The position numbers were made by a program, and so were the translations under genes. This document shows, one piece after another, positions 58,337-64,000 of a DNA stretch of 64,000 bases. Position 1 is the stretch's first letter, and every line of letters begins with the position of its first letter. Origin of the DNA: Ovis canadensis (Eukaryota > Chordata > Mammalia > Artiodactyla > Bovidae); assembly GCF_042477335.2 (NCBI RefSeq), contig NC_091262.1, positions 47,155,001 to 47,219,000 on the forward strand, given 5' to 3'. Under the pieces are notes generated by a model, which worked only from the letters and a program-made list of their open reading frames with translations, searched no databases and was not told where the DNA came from.

Positions 58337-60259
58337 TGCTGGGGGCCAGCGTGAGGAATTCCCCCCATGGCAAAAGTCATGAGGAAGGAGGCTTGGCATA
58401 CGCAAAGGCGTGATCAAGCCTCCGGAAACCCCCTGTTCCCAAGCATCTACCCCCAAAATCAGAGTCTATCTACTTTACTGTTTCATGCTCTCGCCTACAC
58501 CTCTGACGCTATGGGGAGCTGTTCCCCACCGGTTCTCTCGGAGAAGGAGTTAGCTTACAGCTCCAAGTCAATAAAAATTCCTGGGCATGACAAGAGTGTT
58601 TCAGCTTACAGACTCCTCTGAAGGTTATCTAGGTTCGTCCGGTCACATGTGATTGTTTACAGCCTCCCAACCTGAGAGGCATGAGATGTTTTAGACTTGA
58701 GCAACTAAACTAAGAGGCAAATTCTTTGGGGAAATTGTCAGTATAGTGGGTTGGTTAGGAATTATATTGGTGAAAGGTTTTTCATTTGTTGTGCCAATAA
58801 TTGCTGCTAATTCCCTGCCCTGGGTGTGACAAGGGTGTCTCAGGTCAAACCTCTCTGCTGACAGACTAGCTTGTGTGACAGGATTATCCATACTCCTGCC
58901 ACTATGCACATGATTGTTTACTACCTCTCAACCATAAACAGCACAGAGAGTTTTGGAGTATTTTGAGAGTCTTAATTAGCATAGGGCTTTTCTCATTGTT
59001 GAGTCAATGATTGCCGCCAGGCCTCCATATCCTTAGGCACCTGGGAATATATTAATCAATGTATTTGGAATATAGAAAAGGAAATATAGTAGTTTTTAAG
59101 GTTAGCAATACCAGACTTTTTGAGTTAATGAATTTTCTCTTTTGTAATAGATCACTGTACTTTGTTATAAATCACTGTGTCTTGCTATGTAAAAATGTAA
59201 CTTTATCACTATCTTAAGACTAAATAGATCTTAAGGGGAGCATTGGTGAAAGGATTTTCATTTGTTGGGCTGATGTTTGCTGCTAAATCTCCATATTCCC
59301 TGCCCTTATAATGAATATAACTAGCATATAGGAGAAATAAGTATTAACCTTTAAGATTAATCATGTTAACCTTGGGTTAAATAAATTCCTTTCTTGATTG
59401 TAACTCACTACACCCTCACCCTCTAGGAATGCAACTTTATTTGGAGGATGGTGCCTGGTTTAAGAAAAAAACACCCTTGGAAAAAATAAGTTTTTTGATT
59501 ATCAGAAAGAAAGGGTCGCAAAATGCAGCAGGCCTCATGGCCACAAGATGATGTAAAACCCCCAAGATCTTTTTTTATGTAAGGCACCTGATTTTGATAA
59601 AGGTCAGGACTGCTGACCCCCGCGTGACTCTGTATTCATCCCTATGTGTAACAAAAGGTATATAAGCAAACCCAAAAATAAAGAAATCGGATCAGATTCT
59701 GGAAAGACTGATTCCTTCATGTCATTCTTTCCTGCTCCCCGTTTTTCTGGCTGAATTCCCATCTGGAGCGTGGGTGCTCACCACGTCTACTTACTTGCCC
59801 CGGTTTTCAAGCCCACGCAAGAAGGAGCCCAAGGAGGGGCACCTTCAGATATTCAAGCAGCACTGGTGGCCCAATGTAGATGGTGCAAATTCCTTGTCTT
59901 GGAATTTTATTGGTATCCCACGTAAACCAAGTTATTCAGCCTCTTTTTCTCTCCTACTATTTTCTGGCCGAATTCCCATCTGGTACATGGGTACCCACCA
60001 AGCCTACTAATTTTGCCTGGGCTTCTAAGATCGGACCAGGGGGTGCCTCAGTGCCTCCTTTCCTTCGGGAGAACGGGAAGATGCCTGCGGCCCAGATAGG
60101 TGGTGATTGGTATTCCATGCAAACCAAGTTATTCAGCCTCTTTTTCTCTGCTAATTTTCTAATCCCTCTCTATCTGTAATTAAATAAGTTATTTCCAAGG
60201 ATGCCAACTCCATCCCCACCTTCAAATCACCCTGGATCCACCGGGGCTGGACCCCGGCA
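58337..60259 (+). mobile_element. Endogenous retrovirus LTR (class II-like), apparently solitary
   Basis: It begins TGCTGGGGGCC and ends CCCCGGCA, with a near-identical 6-bp flank (GCCTTG 58331-58336; CCCTTG 60260-60265). A TATATAAG box at 59659-59666 and AATAAA at 59677-59682 give a plus orientation, with about 1.3 kb of U3-like and 0.57 kb of downstream sequence. The 6-bp duplication and a poly(A) signal just after the TATA box point to class II (betaretrovirus-like) elements. No gag, pol or env remnant is seen. Confidence 0.8.
59745..60160 (+). repeat. ~217-bp tandem duplication within the LTR
   Basis: TTCTGGCTGAATTCCCATCT (59745) recurs as TTCTGGCCGAATTCCCATCT (59962), and CCAAGTTATTCAGCCTCTTT at about 59927 recurs near 60124. 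The two units are diverged and the first has an extra segment. Confidence 0.8.
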
Positions 60260-61118
60260 CCCTTGGTGTCTCTAATTGAAGAGATCTCTAGACTTTCCCT
60301 TTCTGTTGTTTTCCCCTATTTCTTTGCATTGATGGCTGAGGAAGGCTTTCTAATCTCTTCTTGCTATTCTTTGGAACTCTGCATTCAGATGCTTGTATCT
60401 TTCCTTTTCTCCTTTGCTTTTCGCTTCTCTTCTTTTCACAGCTATTTATAAGGCCTCCTCAGACAGCCATTTTGATTTTTTGCATTTCTTTTCCATGGGG
60501 ATGGTCTTGATCCCTGTCTCTTGTACAATGTCACGAACCTCATTCCATAGTTCATCAGGCACTCTGTCTATCAGATCTAGGCCCTTAAATCTATTTCTCA
60601 CTTCCACTGTATAATCATAAGGGATTTGATTTAGGTCATACCTGAATGGTCTAGTGGTTTTCCCTACTTTCTTCAATTTAAGTCTGAATTTGGCAATAAG
60701 GGGTTCATGATTTGAGCCACAGTCAGCTCCTGGTCTTGTTTTTGTTGACTGTATAGAGCTTCTCCATCTTTAGCTGCAAAGAATACAATCAATCTGATTT
60801 TAGTGTTGACCATCTGGTGATATCCATGTGTAGAGTCTTCTCTTGTGTTGTTGGAAGAGGGTGTTTGCTATGACCAGTGCATTTTCTTTGCAAAACTCTA
60901 GTAGTCTTTGCCCTGCTTCATTCTGTATTCCAAGGCCAAATTTGCCTGTTAGTCCAGGTGTTTCTTGACTTCCTACTTTTGCATTCCAGTCCCCTATAAT
61001 GAAAAGGACATCTTTTTTGGGTGTTAGTTCTAAAAGGTCTTGTAGGTCTATCCTGTGATAGTTATAAGGTATATAAAAGTACCAAAACTTACCAAACTAA
61101 AAACTTACTGAATATAAC

Positions 61119-61166
61119 TCAGTACAGAGTCGGACACGACTGAGCGACTGAACTGAACTGAACTGA
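61119..61166 (+). mobile_element. Short BovB or Bov-tA 3' tail
   Basis: ACAGAGTCGGACACGACTGA, GCGACTGAACTGAACTGAAC. It is a sense-oriented terminus only about 45 bp long, close to but opposite the large BovB. Confidence 0.8.
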
Positions 61167-61209
61167 AAGGACTGTTCGTGTTAAAAAAAAAAAAAAAAAA
61201 AGGGATCCC

Positions 61210-62040
61210 AGAGGCAGCCTGAATCTGGCGAACAAAGGTGATTCCGCACCTCCAACCTCTTGCCTACATGTGAAACCCAGGTCAAGGACCACCCCTCATT
61301 GTTTCTCTTCTACAGGCAGTGCCTCCAATAGACCACTTGGGGGCGGCCACGGCTGCACTTCCACTTGGCATCCACCAACACTTCTAGGGCTAATTCTCCA
61401 TCAGCTAGGTTGCTTTGCTGGCAGCTAAAAGTGCTGGGTGTTGGGTAGCCTGCTGGCCTATACACAGCTGATTTTCATCACCACCACCCCTTGCAGCCTT
61501 GCCAGCAGCTCTGAATATGCACACCCACTGCTCACACTCATCGAATTAGAACAGGAGTGCTCCTCCCAGCATGCTTCAGCTAACTGTCCAGAGAGAAAGT
61601 ACTCTTCACAAATACCAGCCTGGGCCTGGCCTGGTAAGCGCTGGCTGTGGTCACTGGCTGAGTCCCTAGATCCCAAATCCACAGGCCACATTCCAGTATT
61701 CATCTGCCTGAAAAGCTAGATATTAATATATTGCAATCCAGTCTGGCTTTTACCTCCATGGTCTCCCTTCCCCCTCCTCAGCCTGATACCTTATTCCCTG
61801 GCAACCTTGCCCCCTGAAAAGTCCTCTGCTACGTCTTCAGTGCCCTAGGCTCCCAGAGCTCTGTCTCTGGTCTGAATTCTCTTCTTCATTCCAGTCCCAT
61901 CCCAAGCTGGAACCGCAGATATTTTCCCCTTTATTTGTGCGTCCTCCTGTGATCCTGCCTCCAAAATTGGCACTATCATCAGTGATAAGACACACTGACA
62001 TTGTGTACCTTCTGATATGCTTCACTGACTGCAATATTCT
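61210..62040. other. Intergenic sequence, no gene seen
   Basis: Unique-looking with short frames on both strands. No recognised domain, splice context or repeat. Confidence 0.4.
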
Positions 62041-62049
62041 TACCTCCAA

Positions 62050-62160
62050 AAATGCGTAGCCTCAATTTAATCACAAGGAAAACATCAGACAAATCCAATT
62101 TGAAGAATATTCTACACAATAATTGGTGGGTACTCTTTAAAAAATGATTATGTCAGACCT
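62050..62160 (+). repeat. Old LINE 3' end fragment (same family as 43.2 and 44.8 kb)
   Basis: CCTCAATTTAATCACAAGGA, AAACATCAGACAAATCCAAT and ATTCTACACAATAATTGGTG match the segment near AATCAAATCCAAGTTGTGGA in copy A. Confidence 0.6.
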
Positions 62161-62169
62161 CAGTTAACC

Positions 62170-62960
62170 AAGCCAGACCCTGAAAATTAAGTCCCATCAA
62201 TTCTGCTTTCCCATACCCACTACCCTCTTACATCACCTCTGCGATAGTCTCCTCAAAGACATTATGTTCTTTACCGCTTCCCCACCTGACACTCTCTCAA
62301 ACCATTCTCCTCCAAGCAGTTGCAGGGATCTCAGCTGCACCACTCTCCTGCTGAGAACCCTGCCGAGGCTCTCCACCGCTGCTGGCACCCACCACTGCCT
62401 GCAGCTCTAAGAATTCAGATTTCCCTTACCTCTTTGCCTTTGCACATGCTGGTCCATCCTCTCTCCCCCTCACCTGACTCCCATCCCCACCCCTTTGCCC
62501 AGAAATTCTACTCTTTCAAGGACTGGGGTCCAGAGGACCCTCACTAGTAGAAGCTGCCCTTTCTCCACCCTCTGGGTACCACGAGGCCAGGTGGAGCACC
62601 CCAGAGCCTGCTGGTTTCTCTCTGGCAGATGCACCATGCTCTGCATCCCTCAACTTCCTGCCTTCTGTCCTTCATTTCTTCTGTCAACAACTGGGTTTAG
62701 CTCGTGTGGTCCGTCCGGCTGGCTGATTCCTACTCGTCCTTTGAGTGCCCACATGAGTCTCACGCCTCTGGATGGCTGCCTAGACTAGATACCTCATCTT
62801 GCTGCTTCTCTCTCTGCCACTCAGTGCTGTGTTGTTACCTAGATGTCTTGACTCCTCATGAGCCTGTGAGTTCTGGGGCTGTGGGGCAGGAGCAGAGCCC
62901 CATACGAATTGCTCACCATCACCCCAGTGCCAGGCTCAGGGAGAGGAGACCTTAGTTCAG
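62170..62960. other. Pyrimidine-rich intergenic sequence, no gene seen
   Basis: CT-rich text with several short overlapping frames; none resembles a known protein. Confidence 0.4.
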
Positions 62961-62974
62961 AGGTACATTTGCTA

Positions 62975-63545
62975 AATGTTAACAACTGGCTCTTTATGAA
63001 AAATATACTAATAAATACACACATATATTTATTATGTTTTACTGACAAACAACACATAATAAAATATACAGTACTCATTGTAAATTTCATATAGCCAATT
63101 GATTCCCACAGAATGCTTTCTTTGGTTTTTCTTTAACTTGTGTATCTACAGCCAACCTACAGCTGCAATTGATGAGTGAGTGCAAATAATCAACAAAACA
63201 ATAAATCAAGCTCTGCAACTGTAGAATTTCAAATTCTTGTGATGTAAATATTTCCATCATGGCTGATTTTGAGTTATCAGTGTTATGTCACTGGAGATAG
63301 AGTTGAGCAAAGATGCACCATAGCACACCATTGTATAGTATTTCCACCACACAGAGATAAGAAACAAATAATTTTAAGAACATGAGCAGTAAAATGTCAT
63401 AAAGTTATTAAAAAGTGATTAGTTTTAAATATTTATTACCTTTGTTTCAATATAGTTGACTTCATTACAGGCAATATAATTAAATTTTTAATAATGGCTG
63501 TGTTTAACAACCAGATCATAAAACTGAAAATTTAACATTTGGCTC
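62975..63545. repeat. AT-rich block, possible old DNA transposon
   Basis: The left edge CTAAATGTTAACAACTGGCT partly mirrors the reverse complement of the right edge (TGTTTAACAACCAGATCATA...AACATTTGGCTC), as in a decayed element with inverted ends. Family not recognised. Confidence 0.35.
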
Positions 63546-64000
63546 TCATGAGCCAGTACAAGCTGCTTCCAGCACATCACTGGCCCCTAATTTCTCCTCC
63601 AGGCCCAATCTTGCTGCCAGTGTAGAAGACTTTCTAGTTCATTGGATGACCCACCTACCCTGGCCTTGTCGCTATAGCTGACCTCCTCACTCCAGTGACC
63701 TTTGTGTCTCCTTCAGCCACCACCCTGTTCCCATGGCTTCACCATAGGACTTTTCATCCATCAGCAGGAACAATTTTGCCCAAGAATCTCATTCTCCCCT
63801 CTTGCCTCTTGAACTACAGCCTTCTCTTCTTCCAGTCCTCTCAGCACTACCAAACAGATCCTTCAGTCTTGAAGGATGTTATTCCCAGAGCCCTGTTTAT
63901 CAGCCTCTTCATGATGCCTGAAATATCCCTCCTCTCTGCTCATAATTCTGCTGAAGCTATACTCAAGCCTTTTACACTGGGCATATAATTATTGCACAAT
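63546..64000. other. Window end, no gene seen
   Basis: Pyrimidine-rich sequence with one chance frame (63695-63988). RPP25, which neighbours SCAMP5 in human, is not seen in the window. Confidence 0.4.

Larger units (their letters stand above)
56688..61054 (-). mobile_element. BovB LINE with endonuclease and RT parts, split by an LTR
   Basis: The element 3' end is at 56688 (CAGTTCAGTCGCTCAGTTGG). It is flanked by GTGATAGTTAT at 56677-56687 and 61055-61065, so both ends are exact. Excluding the LTR it is about 2.44 kb, the longest BovB here. RT remnants lie at 57551-58036 (FIDYAKAFDCVDH) and 57038-57541 (YADDTTLMA), separated by a Gln-to-stop change near 57555. The 60.3-61.05 kb part covers the upstream region, with a frame remnant at 60446-60676. 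A 5' truncation removes the beginning. Confidence 0.96.
55740..61118 (+). mobile_element. Old L1 3' region, opened by later insertions
   Basis: The left part is 55740-56687, including AGAAATTTCTCCAGAGAAGA, CACCATTTCACACCCACTAG, TGGAACCTTTATACATGGCT and the 3'UTR text ACCAGGAAGCAGCC-like. It resumes at 61066 (AGGTATATAAAAGTACCAAA, ACTTACCAAACTAAAAACTT) to about 61118. Between them a CHR SINE (56404-56515) and the BovB with its LTR have landed. The A run at 61181-61202 may be its original tail. Confidence 0.8.

Noticed and set aside
59774-60179. Frames inside the LTR as retroviral gene remnants
   Set aside because: They fall downstream of the AATAAA within the LTR, overlap its internal duplication and show no gag, pol or env motif.
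50300-64000. RPP25, the human neighbour of SCAMP5
   Set aside because: No frame resembling this single-exon RNase P subunit occurs in the window; it probably lies further upstream of SCAMP5.

Overview
The window is mammalian nuclear DNA from a ruminant, almost certainly a bovid. It is full of ruminant-lineage retroelements: BovB (RTE-type LINE) copies with reverse-transcriptase remnants, Bov-tA and dimeric Bov-A2 SINEs ending in (AGC)n, and tRNA-Glu-derived CHR-type SINEs. It also carries intron-split genes with canonical GT-AG junctions. The gene pair matches human 15q24.2, so cattle chromosome 21 is the likely location. That placement is inferred from synteny and was not looked up.

Two protein-coding genes are present, both on the minus strand and head-to-tail. 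SCAMP5 (secretory carrier membrane protein 5) runs from a CpG-island first exon at about 50.0-50.2 kb to a poly(A) signal at 30.42 kb. Its six coding exons join into an intact 235-codon frame, equal to the usual family length. PPCDC (phosphopantothenoylcysteine decarboxylase, coenzyme A synthesis) starts at a GC-rich promoter near 29.85 kb and ends at a poly(A) signal at 5.01 kb. Its five coding exons join into an intact 203-codon frame with the catalytic His, Asn and Cys in place. Only about 0.5 kb separates the SCAMP5 poly(A) signal from the PPCDC promoter.

Layout: 0-5 kb is downstream of PPCDC and holds SINE and BovB fragments plus a roughly 340-bp inverted duplication. 5-30 kb is PPCDC, with a 14-kb intron 2 carrying most of the repeats. 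30-50 kb is SCAMP5, with a 2.8-kb 3'UTR that contains a SINE, a degenerate minisatellite in intron 4 and an 11-kb repeat-rich intron 1. 50-64 kb lies upstream of SCAMP5 and has no recognised gene. Its main structure is a three-level nest: a plus-strand LTR inside a minus-strand BovB inside an old plus-strand L1 3' end, readable base by base from target-site duplications.

The two genes do not act in one pathway; their adjacency is ordinary synteny. I found no CRISPR array, operon, tRNA or rRNA gene, and no previously undescribed multi-gene system. The observations worth following are structural (nested insertions, the inverted duplication, an anomalously long repeat flanking a BovB fragment) and regulatory (paired ZNF143-type motifs at PPCDC, paired TCTCGCGAGA motifs plus an NRF1 site at SCAMP5).
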